Below are positions 26,880 through 34,745 of a stretch of DNA of 41,103 nucleotides, in pieces. The notes under the pieces were generated by a model. It did no database searches and was not told the DNA's origin. It was given only the letters and a program-made list of their open reading frames with translations. How positions within the stretch are numbered: position 1 is the stretch's first letter; each line of letters opens with the position of its first letter. This DNA is from Paludibacterium yongneupense DSM 18731 (GTDB lineage: Bacteria > Pseudomonadota > Gammaproteobacteria > Burkholderiales > Chromobacteriaceae). The DNA is taken from the NCBI RefSeq assembly GCF_000422925.1, contig NZ_AUGZ01000035.1:1-41103 (forward strand). Direction: 5' to 3'. A program made the position numbers and the translations under genes.

Positions 26880-27697
26880 TATTTGTGACTCCCAGCGTCA
26901 TTATTGTATATGGCTGTCGCCCCGGCCCATGAGGCCGGAACCAACGCCCCCGCATCATAGCCGCATCCCGCCTTGTAATGAATATGTAATCTTGCGGGAA
27001 CGCGCCTACCCGCGTCCCCGCACTCGCCCCGGCGAAGCTTGGCCTGCCCCGCGCGCTCGCGCCTTAATTATTAAATGTATGCGCGCGAATAGCATGCTTT
27101 GTAATACACGCACTACATTTTTTTGTTTTACGCAAGTAATTCGTGTCAGAACGGTCAATCCAGCCAACTGCGATGCCGTATGGACCGATTTCAGACAGAG
27201 TGGCGTGGGGGTTTTAGCCACACAAACTGAGCTGAATTAACAATTCGGCAACACAGGGTTGCGTTTATGCAACACACTCACCCTCCCACCCACCCCGCCC
27301 CGCGACCCCGCCGGAACGGGCTGGGAGCAGCCTGGGCACATAGCACGCAAGACCCTGTTTTTAAAAGCGTCACGCCATCCGTACCCCCACCGTATAAACG
27401 CGTTGCATTTTGGCAATGAGGCGCTAATCTTGTTGTATTCCTGCAGCAAAAAAAGGAGGGCAGTGCAGATAAACAACACTCATGCGCAGAATTCATTCGC
27501 ACCATGCGAGCAAAGAATATTATGATTTGCATCAATCACGGTAAACCCCCAGCACAAGCGGGTACCGAAACGATTCAGGCAGTCCGATTTTGGCAGTTGC
27601 TGTACGGCAGTAGGTTGCGGTCAACCTGATGCATCACTCAATACACAGGCCAACCGCAACACGTTCGATCAACCATAGAGACAATTGGAACGGAACA
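26880..27697. other. Long intergenic region upstream of the porin gene
   Basis: This 818-bp region separates the divergent chemoreceptor and porin genes and is more AT-rich than its surroundings in parts. It contains an FNR-like box at 27522-27535 and a short inverted repeat GTTGC-N6-GCAAC at 27258-27273. Short open frames within it lack recognisable features. A long regulatory leader for the porin is the simplest view; an unannotated small RNA is possible. Confidence 0.5.
27522..27535. promoter_or_regulatory. FNR/ANR-like box upstream of the porin gene
   Basis: ATGAT-TTGC-ATCAA matches the FNR/ANR consensus TTGAT-N4-ATCAA at 9 of 10 positions. It lies about 160 bp before the porin start codon, so it would require a promoter with a leader of roughly 100 bases to act in the classical -41 position. 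Confidence 0.45.
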
Positions 27698-28780
27698 ATG
27701 AAAACCAAGCACATCACTCTCGCTATCCTGGCCGCCGCTTCCGCTGGTGCTTTCTCCGCTGCTTACGCTGACGACACTTCCGGCGTGGTCATTTCCGGCT
27801 TCGTCCGCGCCGGCGTCGAAAGCCTGAACTCCAACGCCAACTACGCTTGGGGCAACAACAGCACCACCGCCGCCAACGCCACGCGTTCCTCGGCCACCGG
27901 CGTCTGGGGCCGTTCGCAAATCAACTTCAACGGTTCCGAAAACCTCGGCAACGGTCTGTCGGCTGTGTTCCAGGTGAACAACCGTTTCTCGACGACCGGC
28001 AACGGTTATGACGACCAGCACGGCGCCAAGGCCGGCACCTTCGCCTCCGACGATACCTTCGTCGGCGTGAAGAGCGACAGCTGGGGTGAAATCCGCCTCG
28101 GCAAAGGCACCGGCAACACCGAAGACGGCAAGTACGACAACACCTACGTTGTCGGCCCGGACCAGATCCTCGGCTACTTCGGCGGCGTGACCGACAACAA
28201 CATGGTTCGCTACGACCTGCCGAACTTCGGCGCTCTGTACTCGTCGGTTCAGTACTCGACCGATGAAAACAAGACCACCACCACCAGCGCCACGCAACGC
28301 GTAAGCGTAAACGTCGGTTACGATGTCGGCCAATGGGGCGTGTCGGGTGCTTACGGCAACAAGAGCAATGTGGTTAGCCCGTTCGGCTGGTCCAACAGAA
28401 CCGGTACCGCATCGCTGACCGACCTGCACTTCACCGCTTCCTACAAGCCTATCGATGCGCTGCAACTGGCCGTCGAACTGCAACGCGAAAGCTGGAACAG
28501 CCAATCGCAAACCAAGTCGGCCCTGTACGCCTACTACACGATCAACAACGTGCAACTCGGTCTGCAAGGCGGCGTGCAAACCTTCAGCGGCGACAAGATT
28601 GCCAACCTGAAGAACGGCAAGTTCGTTGACGCCTTCGTTCACTACGCGCTGAGCAAGCAAACCACCGTTTACTTCGAAGCCGTGACCGACCGTGACGGTT
28701 CCAGCGCCATCGACAACAACAACACTGTTGTCTCCGGTGCTCGTAACGTGTTCATCGTAGGCCTGCGCAAAGGCTTCTAA
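27698..28780 (+). CDS. General outer-membrane porin (Gram-negative porin family)
   Basis: This 360-residue outer-membrane protein has a clear signal peptide (about 24 residues, ending SAAYA) and a beginning of the Neisseria/Burkholderia-type porin family (SGVVISGFVRAGVESL). Further marks are VWGRSQINFNGSENLGNGLS, DTFVGVKSDSWGEIRLGKG and the C-terminal VGLRKGF, whose final Phe is the BAM recognition residue. It should form a trimeric 16-strand barrel for small hydrophilic solutes. ATG 27698 has GGAACGGAA upstream. Codon use (many AAC, GGC, GTT, CTG) and a strong terminator suggest high expression. Confidence 0.92.
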   Translation: MKTKHITLAILAAASAGAFSAAYADDTSGVVISGFVRAGVESLNSNANYAWGNNSTTAANATRSSATGVWGRSQINFNGSENLGNGLSAVFQVNNRFSTTGNGYDDQHGAKAGTFASDDTFVGVKSDSWGEIRLGKGTGNTEDGKYDNTYVVGPDQILGYFGGVTDNNMVRYDLPNFGALYSSVQYSTDENKTTTTSATQRVSVNVGYDVGQWGVSGAYGNKSNVVSPFGWSNRTGTASLTDLHFTASYKPIDALQLAVELQRESWNSQSQTKSALYAYYTINNVQLGLQGGVQTFSGDKIANLKNGKFVDAFVHYALSKQTTVYFEAVTDRDGSSAIDNNNTVVSGARNVFIVGLRKGF

Positions 28781-28809
28781 AAAAAAGACAACGCTCGTTA
28801 GCCGTAGAC

Positions 28810-28839
28810 AAGAGCCTGCTTCGTGCAGGCTCTTTTTTT
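28810..28839 (+). terminator. Strong terminator after the porin gene
   Basis: AAGAGCCTGC (28810-28819) pairs perfectly with GCAGGCTCTT (28825-28834) around the loop TTCGT, followed by a run of T to 28839. It begins 30 bp after the porin stop codon. Confidence 0.92.
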
Positions 28840-28905
28840 ATCTGAATTTGCAGAAAAACCTGAAAGTGGTATTTAAAACAACAGATACAATCATTTTCAA
28901 TGGTA

Positions 28906-28942
28906 ACTATTGCCAAGTCCAAATGACAACTGAGACAATAGT
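28906..28942. promoter_or_regulatory. Spaced inverted repeat upstream of the PEP-CTERM gene
   Basis: ACTATTG (28906-28912) and CAATAGT (28936-28942) are perfect inverted copies 23 bp apart, 31-67 bp before the start codon, in an AT-rich promoter region. They could be a two-site operator or a leader hairpin. Confidence 0.35.
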
Positions 28943-28972
28943 CTTAACATAAATCAACACGGATTTGCGACC

Positions 28973-30007
28973 ATGATGAAGCTGCCCAGCGCCCTTCTCC
29001 TTGCGTCCGGCCTGTTTGCCGCGGCACAGGCCAACGCCACTCTCAGCTTCAGCAGCATCGCCGGTTCGTACAATCTGTTTCTGTCCGGTAATCTAGGATC
29101 GTCCTCGGTCGCCTACAGCGGCGACACCCAGGGAGCGATGGCCGTAGGCGGCAACGCCTGGCTGCAATCGTACTCCGTGGCCGCCACTTCGAACGCGAGC
29201 GGCACCGCTCTGGTGGTCGGCGGCTCGCTGACCCAGAACGGCGGCACGATCAACGGCAACGCCTATGTCGGCGGCAACGCGAGCTTTCCGACCAATTACG
29301 GCGGCACCACCATCAATGGCAGCCTTACCTATGGCGGCAGCTTGAACTCGGCCCCGACCCAGGTCGGCACGACCACGCACAGTGCGAGTGCGGCCGGCAC
29401 CCTGGACTTCAACGCGGCGGAAGCCACGTTGCAGCAGACTTCGGCCTATCTCGCCAACAGTGCGAACTTCGGCGCGAGCCAGACCGGCACGGTCAGCGTC
29501 GCACCGTGGACGACCAACAACTACGTGCTGACCGGGACCAACAGCAGTCTGAACGTATTCACCATGACCACCGCGCAACTGGCGGCGCTGAGCAGCGGCA
29601 GCTTTACCATCAATGCGCCGTCGTCGTCGACCGTGGTCATCAATATCACCGGCAGCAGCGCGACTTTCGGCGCGCCCGGCAACTTCGGCTTCTTCCTCAA
29701 CGGCGTCAGCGCGAGCCACGTGCTGTTCAATCTGGATAGCGCGACCTCGGTCAATATCTCCGGCCTCGGCGTCTACGGCAGCATCCTGGCGCCAAACGCG
29801 GCGGTCACTTTCAGCAACGGCCAACTGAACGGCACGCTGATGGCGGCTTCGCTGTCCGGCTCGCAGTGGCAGGGCGGACAACTGAATTCGGTCGCCTTCA
29901 CCGGCACCCTGCCGACGATCTCGCCGGTCCCGGAACCGGCCAGCTACGCCCTGTTCGGGCTGGGCTTCGCCGGCCTGCTGCTGCGGCGACGCCGCAAGAC
30001 GCACTGA
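28973..30007 (+). CDS. Choice-of-anchor A family protein with PEP-CTERM sorting signal
   Basis: This 344-residue exported protein has a signal peptide (LPSALLLASGLFAAAQANA) and a long Gly/Ser/Thr/Asn-rich body typical of choice-of-anchor A domains (GAMAVGGNAWLQSYSV, ALVVGGSLTQNGGTINGNAY, VYGSILAPNAAVTF). The C-terminus has PVPEPASYALFGLGFAG, a hydrophobic helix and RRRR. That is a PEP-CTERM signal, processed by an exosortase (EpsH) in bacteria that make exopolysaccharide or floc matrix. Two adjacent ATG codons (28973, 28976) are possible starts. Secreted or cell-surface; matrix role inferred. Confidence 0.9.
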   Translation: MMKLPSALLLASGLFAAAQANATLSFSSIAGSYNLFLSGNLGSSSVAYSGDTQGAMAVGGNAWLQSYSVAATSNASGTALVVGGSLTQNGGTINGNAYVGGNASFPTNYGGTTINGSLTYGGSLNSAPTQVGTTTHSASAAGTLDFNAAEATLQQTSAYLANSANFGASQTGTVSVAPWTTNNYVLTGTNSSLNVFTMTTAQLAALSSGSFTINAPSSSTVVINITGSSATFGAPGNFGFFLNGVSASHVLFNLDSATSVNISGLGVYGSILAPNAAVTFSNGQLNGTLMAASLSGSQWQGGQLNSVAFTGTLPTISPVPEPASYALFGLGFAGLLLRRRRKTH

Positions 30008-30035
30008 GAAAAAGCCGCCTGCGGGCGGCTTTTTC
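30008..30035 (+). terminator. Terminator after the PEP-CTERM gene
   Basis: GAAAAAGCCGCC (30008-30019) pairs perfectly with GGCGGCTTTTTC (30024-30035) around the loop TGCG. It starts directly after the stop codon; the A/T arms make it usable in both directions. Confidence 0.92.
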
Positions 30036-30104
30036 ATGGCCGCCCTGCCGGCGGTGTGCGGATTTTGACAGCAGGCGCGCGTCGGCTCTGCTAGAATCCC
30101 GCGC

Positions 30105-30641
30105 ATGAAACTCTCCGCCCCCCTGCTGCTGGCCGTTCTCGCCTTCCCTGTCGCACCCGCGCTGTGCGCGCCATTGCCGACCAACGCCGATTACGATGTC
30201 GGCTTTTCGCCCGGACAAGGGTCGCTTGAGCTGATTCTGAAAGAAGTGCGCAGCGCGCGCGCATCGATTCTGGTCGCGGCCTACTCTTTCACCAGCAAGC
30301 CTATCGCCAGTGCTTTGCTCGACGCCAGCCGGCGCGGCGTCAAGGTTGCGGTCGTGGCAGACGAAAAATCCAACTCGCGAAGCTATAGCGCGGTCAGCTA
30401 TCTGGCCAATAGCGGCATCCCGGTCCGGCTAAACGGTCATTACGCGATCTTTCACCACAAGTTCATGGTCATCGACGGCGCGACACTCGAAACCGGCTCG
30501 TTCAATTACACGGCCGCCGCCGCCAAATCCAATGCCGAAAACGTTCTGCTGCTGCGCAACGTCAAACCGCTGGCCGCGCATTACACCCAGGAATGGCGCC
30601 GCCTATGGGACGAGGCCACCCCCCTGGGCAAAAGCTACTGA
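30105..30641 (+). CDS. Exported phospholipase D-family nuclease (Nuc-like)
   Basis: This 178-residue protein has a signal peptide (LSAPLLLAVLAFPVAPALCA) and one PLD domain containing a single HKD motif (HHKFMVIDGATLETGSFNYT: His, Lys, Asp). That is the layout of the small endonuclease Nuc/EndA, which works as a homodimer. N-terminal ILVAAYSFTSKPIASALLDA and KVAVVADEKSNSRSYS also match that group. It probably degrades nucleic acid in the periplasm or outside; phospholipase action is less likely for this short form. Its last 39 bp overlap the 3' end of the convergent EIIC-EAL gene. Confidence 0.88.
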   Translation: MKLSAPLLLAVLAFPVAPALCAPLPTNADYDVGFSPGQGSLELILKEVRSARASILVAAYSFTSKPIASALLDASRRGVKVAVVADEKSNSRSYSAVSYLANSGIPVRLNGHYAIFHHKFMVIDGATLETGSFNYTAAAAKSNAENVLLLRNVKPLAAHYTQEWRRLWDEATPLGKSY

Positions 30642-32735
30642 CACGGCGGCTTCACGCCTGCCGCCACGAATCGGGGGATGGCTCTGAAAATAATTCAGAC
30701 AGCGCACCTCGTCCAGCGGCGGGCTGTGCAGATAGCCCTGAAACAGATCGCAGCCCATCTGCGCGAGCGCTTCGCGCTGCTCCTGCGTCTCGACGAATTC
30801 GGCCACCACCTCCACGCCGCGCGCACGACCCAGCGAAACGATAGAACGGATAATGTCGGCATTGGTGCTGTTGCTCAGCACTTCGCGCGTGAGCGAGCCG
30901 TCGATTTTGATCGCATGCACTTGAAAACGGCGCAGATACAATAGCGATGAATGCCCCATCCCGAAATCATCCATCGCGAAACGCACCCCGGTCTGGCTCA
31001 AGCTTCTCAGGGTCTGGTCGACCATGGCGCTATCCGGTATCGCCGTCGATTCGGTGATCTCAAGCTCGATCTCCTGCGGTTCCAGCTCGAACTCGTACAG
31101 ACAGCGCTCGAGAAAGTCTGCCAGCCCCAGGTCGGTCAACTGGGCCGGGGAGACATTGACCGCCATCGTCAGCGCCCGGTAACCGCGTGCATTCCAGCGC
31201 GCCTTGCAGGCGCAGGCCTGGCGCAAGACCCAGCGCCCGAGACGATGGATTTCGCCGCCATCCTCGGCCAGAACAATCGCCAGCAGAGGCGAAACCGGAC
31301 CGTGATGTGCATGATTCCAGCGCAGCAGGGCCTCGACGCCGACCAGTCTTCCGCCGCCATCGTGCTTGGGCTGGTAGGCCAGGGTCAGCACATTGCGCTT
31401 GAGATCGGCCTGCAAATCGGCCCACAACGCACGCGCGATCATCCCGACCTGGCCCTGCAACCTGATGGCAGGCATGCGGCCGGCCTCGTCGGACAGAATC
31501 GCCTGCGTCGCGGCCGCGAATGCGCGCCCTTGATCCCGCACCCGCCTGGCTTCGGCCCGCAGCACAAAGGGCCAGTACATCGCGGTACTGAGGGCGAGTT
31601 CCGCCAGCTGCCAGGCCGCGCCGCGCCAAGAGCCGGTCAGTAGCCAACCGGAGATCACGGGCGGCGTCGTCCAGGGCACATAGCGGCCGGTAAAGGCGAT
31701 GAGGCCAAGCTGGACCGCCAGCCCGGTCAGCCCGGCCAGCACGGCGGGGACCAGCAGAAACGGCAGCAGATAGACCGGACGGAACACCAGGGGCAAACCG
31801 AACAGCAGGGTTTCATTGATATTGAACAAGGAGGACAGCAACGAGAGCAGTCCCACCCTGCGCTGAGGCCCCGCGCGCACGAGCAGCAGAATGGCCAGCA
31901 GCAGCCCCAGGGTCGCACCGGAGCCGCCAAGCATGACAAAGCCGTTGAATAGCGGGCGGTAGGCAAGCGTATTGTCATAGCCGGCCCCGAATGGCAAAAA
32001 CAGATCACTGCCATAGGCGCTCAGCACATGACTGCCCTGCACGCCAAAAAACCAGAAAATCTGATTGACCTGTGTCGCCAGCACACTACAAAGCCAGACC
32101 CCGGCATGGTGCATCTGCGCCCACTGCGCGAGCGGGCGCAGCAGATGCGGCCCCGGCGAGCCGACGGCACAAAGCAGATGAGCCAGCATGAACGCGGTGA
32201 CAGCCGAGAACATCAGCGGCAGGCACAGGCGGATGGAATCGTAAAACAGCACCTCGGTGTCGCACGGCGCACGCACCAGGTTCAAGCCGCGCACGCGCAC
32301 CAGCGCCCGCAGCGCCTCGGCGGAAGCCACCCCGATGAGCATGGCCGACAGCATGCTGTCGTAGCCAAGACTGGCAACCGACAGCGGCGCGCGCACCAGC
32401 GTGAATACCATGAAATTGACCAGCGCGGACAGCCCGACATACCATTCTGGGATTTCATCGTCGTCGCCATGCCGTGCCACCAATGCGCGATCCAGACGTA
32501 TCGCCACGATGGCAACCAGGCAGACTGAAAAAATGCCATGCGTCGCCGCCACGAGCAGCTCGAGATTCAACGATGCGGACCAGACTGGATTAGACAGGAA
32601 GGACACGCGTTGCGGAGCTGACAGGGACAGAAGGGCTTGCAAAACCATGACCACGACGCCGATAAAGGTCACCGGCAGTAATATAATGAAGGCATCCCTC
32701 ACTGCCAGCAACCACAAGCGCACCCGCTCACCCAT
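30603..32735 (-). CDS. PTS EIIC membrane domain fused to an EAL c-di-GMP phosphodiesterase domain
   Basis: This is a 710-residue fusion. Residues 1-~390 form a PTS EIIC domain (lactose/cellobiose/chitobiose family) with about ten helices; the sugar-site region FNINETLLFGLPLVFRP keeps Glu308, but the usual GIHG is GVQG (Gln233). No EIIA or EIIB domain is present. Residues ~435-680 form an EAL domain with the main active-site residues: E468 (EALLR), N527 (NVSP), E559/E562 (LEITES), D589-D590 (DDFGMG), K610 (KIDG), E646/E649 (AEFVET) and Q666 (QGYL). It is probably a membrane c-di-GMP phosphodiesterase whose EIIC part senses sugar. ATG 32735 begins MGERVRLW. Confidence 0.88.
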   Translation of the reverse strand: MGERVRLWLLAVRDAFIILLPVTFIGVVVMVLQALLSLSAPQRVSFLSNPVWSASLNLELLVAATHGIFSVCLVAIVAIRLDRALVARHGDDDEIPEWYVGLSALVNFMVFTLVRAPLSVASLGYDSMLSAMLIGVASAEALRALVRVRGLNLVRAPCDTEVLFYDSIRLCLPLMFSAVTAFMLAHLLCAVGSPGPHLLRPLAQWAQMHHAGVWLCSVLATQVNQIFWFFGVQGSHVLSAYGSDLFLPFGAGYDNTLAYRPLFNGFVMLGGSGATLGLLLAILLLVRAGPQRRVGLLSLLSSLFNINETLLFGLPLVFRPVYLLPFLLVPAVLAGLTGLAVQLGLIAFTGRYVPWTTPPVISGWLLTGSWRGAAWQLAELALSTAMYWPFVLRAEARRVRDQGRAFAAATQAILSDEAGRMPAIRLQGQVGMIARALWADLQADLKRNVLTLAYQPKHDGGGRLVGVEALLRWNHAHHGPVSPLLAIVLAEDGGEIHRLGRWVLRQACACKARWNARGYRALTMAVNVSPAQLTDLGLADFLERCLYEFELEPQEIELEITESTAIPDSAMVDQTLRSLSQTGVRFAMDDFGMGHSSLLYLRRFQVHAIKIDGSLTREVLSNSTNADIIRSIVSLGRARGVEVVAEFVETQEQREALAQMGCDLFQGYLHSPPLDEVRCLNYFQSHPPIRGGRREAAVSVAFAQGGGLVP

Positions 32736-33050
32736 TCAACACCCCGCTCAACTCGTTGTTCAGTCGGAGTGGAGCCCCCGCTCCCCGCCCCCTGCACCGG
32801 AACATCCCGCGCCTGGTTGCGCCTGGAAGCCGGTTTAATTTCAAACGTCATTATTTACATAAATATGCATATCAGTCTAGCAACTTAATATTCCCAGCCT
32901 CAATCACAAGCTAAGCTTACAAATCGCACGCCCTGAAAATAGCCCGCTCCTCGTCACACCCGCCATCCGGACACAGGTATAGTTATCAGCAGGCGACCAC
33001 CCAGCGTCGTACGCACGCAGCGACCCGCTGGCAATGAAAGAGGGGGATGC
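32736..33050. other. Intergenic region between divergent genes
   Basis: This 315-bp stretch lies between the EIIC-EAL start (minus strand) and a small plus-strand gene. The middle (about 32838-32930) is AT-rich and should contain both promoters. I see no RNA gene or strong repeat here. Confidence 0.5.
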
Positions 33051-33284
33051 ATGTCAAAATTCGAATACAAGGGCATCGCCGTGCGCTGTGCAGCCACAGA
33101 GCAGGAAGACGGTCTCTTCAATGGAGCCGCTTTCGTTTACCTCAGAGGGCCCGACGACAGCCCGCACTACATGCCCAACGCGGTTCGTGGCGCGGAGTCG
33201 GCGGCAAGCGCGACCGAGGGCGCATTCGCGGCCGCCCGCAGCTATATCGACAGCCACTTGCCGCGCCGCCGAAAAATACATTGA
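33051..33284 (+). CDS. Small hypothetical protein
   Basis: This 77-residue protein has no recognised family. A strong purine-rich site (AAAGAGGGGGA) lies just upstream of ATG 33051. The sequence starts MSKFEYKGIAVRCAATEQED, contains FNGAAFVYLRGPDDSPHY, and ends with an Ala-rich helix (EGAFAAARSYIDSHL) and basic RRRK. It is probably a cytoplasmic alpha/beta protein. A run of 16 C lies 22 bp after its stop. Function unknown. Confidence 0.65.
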   Translation: MSKFEYKGIAVRCAATEQEDGLFNGAAFVYLRGPDDSPHYMPNAVRGAESAASATEGAFAAARSYIDSHLPRRRKIH

Positions 33285-33306
33285 ATACGGAGGGTCGCGG
33301 ACAGCG

Positions 33307-33322
33307 CCCCCCCCCCCCCCCC
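33307..33322. repeat. Poly-C homopolymer tract (16 C)
   Basis: Sixteen consecutive C residues lie 22 bp past the stop of the small gene at 33051 and about 60 bp before the phasin terminator. Such tracts are slippage-prone and can drive phase variation, but this one is outside any gene I can support. Confidence 0.9.
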
Positions 33323-33379
33323 GCAGCTCACGCCGGATGCGTCGGCCCCGATAAAGCCGGCCCTCGTCCCTGCAACTGT

Positions 33380-33416
33380 AAAAATGCCCCGCCTTGCCTG
33401 CGGCAAGACGGGGCAT
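33380..33416 (-). terminator. Terminator of the phasin gene
   Basis: ATGCCCCGCCTTGCC (33384-33398) pairs with GGCAAGACGGGGCAT (33402-33416) with one mismatch. AAAAA just left of the stem (33380-33384) gives the T run on the minus strand. It lies 46 bp past the phasin stop. Confidence 0.85.
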
Positions 33417-33461
33417 GAGCGACCCCGGGAGCGACGCCGTGCCAGACGTGGGCGCCGGCTT

Positions 33462-34013
33462 TCAATGCGGCGGCGCGACTCGTGGCTTTCTGCCGCCGGA
33501 CTTCGCCGCTAGCGGCGCGACGGGCTTGGCGCCGGAATCCGCAACCGGCGCGACGACTTCCACACCCTGCGGCAGATCGGCAACGCCCCCCGTCGCCACT
33601 GAAACCGTGGAGGCGGATCTGACGGCGACGCCAGGAGCCTCCTGCACATCGGACGTCAGAGCTTCCATGCGACCGAGCACCGCTTTGCCCAACATGCTCA
33701 CGTTTTCTTCCACGAGCCGGGCCCATTCGCGCTGCGCCTGCACGGCGATACCGTAAAGTCCGAGCGAACGGGCGAGTGCACGCTCCAGCGACTGCCCCAC
33801 ATGGGCATTGAAGCGCTCGACAGCCTGCTGCGGATCGCGTGCTCCTGCCAGTTCGGCCGCCGCATCGGCCCGGGCCGCCAGCGACGTCTTGAAATACTCG
33901 AGATTCAGCTCCACCGCACGCTCCACGCTATCGAGCGCAATGCGCGTGAAGCGCAGTGCCGGCTCGAACCCCGTGGTGAAGTACACACTCAACGACTCAT
34001 TAGACTTATCCAT
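33462..34013 (-). CDS. phaP: Phasin family protein
   Basis: This 183-residue phasin-type protein coats polyhydroxyalkanoate granules. It is mostly helical and amphipathic; landmarks are FEPALRFTRIALDSVERAVELN, written here in part, LNLEYFKTSLAARADAAAEL and WARLVEENVSML. The C-terminal ~40 residues are a low-complexity tail rich in Val, Ala, Gly and Lys. ATG 34013 has GAGGAT about 6 bases upstream; the frame is open further but without a better start. The symbol is by family and not by proven orthology. Confidence 0.82.
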   Translation of the reverse strand: MDKSNESLSVYFTTGFEPALRFTRIALDSVERAVELNLEYFKTSLAARADAAAELAGARDPQQAVERFNAHVGQSLERALARSLGLYGIAVQAQREWARLVEENVSMLGKAVLGRMEALTSDVQEAPGVAVRSASTVSVATGGVADLPQGVEVVAPVADSGAKPVAPLAAKSGGRKPRVAPPH

Positions 34014-34353
34014 CAGATTATCCTCACAAGCGTTGCAAGCCCCTCCATTCCTTGTGCGACAAGGCGGGAAGGAATAGAAAAAGACCAGCGAATACCACCG
34101 GCCGGGCGAAGCTGGCGGCAGGCGTGCCACCGCACGCCGTGCGGACGCGCCCTTGCGGGCTGGAACGCAAGGGAAACTGCTCTCCAGTTTAGATCATCGG
34201 CATGCAAATACAGGAAAAACACGAGCCGGAATTCGTCTGTCTCCCCCAAGCACCCGCCCCGCTGTGCGCAGCCTGGGGCAACGGGTTTTCCTATTCCACC
34301 GTGTCCGGAAATACCCAGGCAGGTCACTGCCCGCATGGCAGGCATTTAGCCAA
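34014..34353. other. Region between the phasin gene and the higA-like remnant
   Basis: This 340-bp stretch should hold the phasin promoter (minus strand). The plus-strand frame that runs into the higA-like remnant is open from here, but no HigB-type toxin can be recognised in it. Nothing else is identified. Confidence 0.45.
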
Positions 34354-34680
34354 GCGACCGATATCCGGCCGATTCGTAATGCCGGCCACTATTATCGTAT
34401 GTGCGAGTTGCTGAACGTATTGAGGGAGGCCCCCCAGGGTAACGATCAGCATCCGTTATGGGAATACGAGACCACCCGCCACCCGCAGCCCGAGTCGACG
34501 GGTATTGATGGCCTGCGTTTCCTGATGCAGGGACACGGGTTGCGTCTGGGGGATCTGCCCGAAATCGGTAGTCAGGACGTTGTCTCCTAAATCATCTCGG
34601 GCCGACGCGAGTTGAATCTGCGCCAGGCGAAAGCGCTCAGCCGACGACTCGAGGCAAGCACGGCGGCATTCATCGGCTGA
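34354..34680 (+). pseudogene. HigA-like antitoxin gene interrupted by an in-frame TAA
   Basis: One plus-strand frame reads ATDIRPIRNAGHYYR, the usual N-terminus of HigA-type antitoxins. It continues to an HTH region (GIDGLRFLMQGHGLRLGD, LPEIGSQDVVS), meets TAA at 34588-34590, and goes on in the same frame with IISGRRELNLRQAKALSRRL to TGA at 34678-34680. HigA proteins usually have Glu where the TAA stands, so one GAA-to-TAA change explains it. The expected start codon before TDIRPIR is GCG, not ATG. An internal ATG at 34399 could give a 63-residue fragment. No HigB toxin gene is visible. Confidence 0.65.
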
Positions 34681-34745
34681 GGATCGGTGACGGAACTCCC
34701 AGGTGCTGACGCATTTCGGGCATGCTTCCTGGCGGCTCGCGGCCA

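Noticed and set aside
27240-27535. Short open frames in the porin leader
   Set aside because: They have no convincing ribosome site, family similarity or signal peptide and occur on both strands.
28902-28913. Possible sigma-54 promoter (TGG...TTGC) before the PEP-CTERM gene
   Set aside because: The spacing between GG and GC is 10 bases and not the required 12, so it cannot be a normal sigma-54 promoter.
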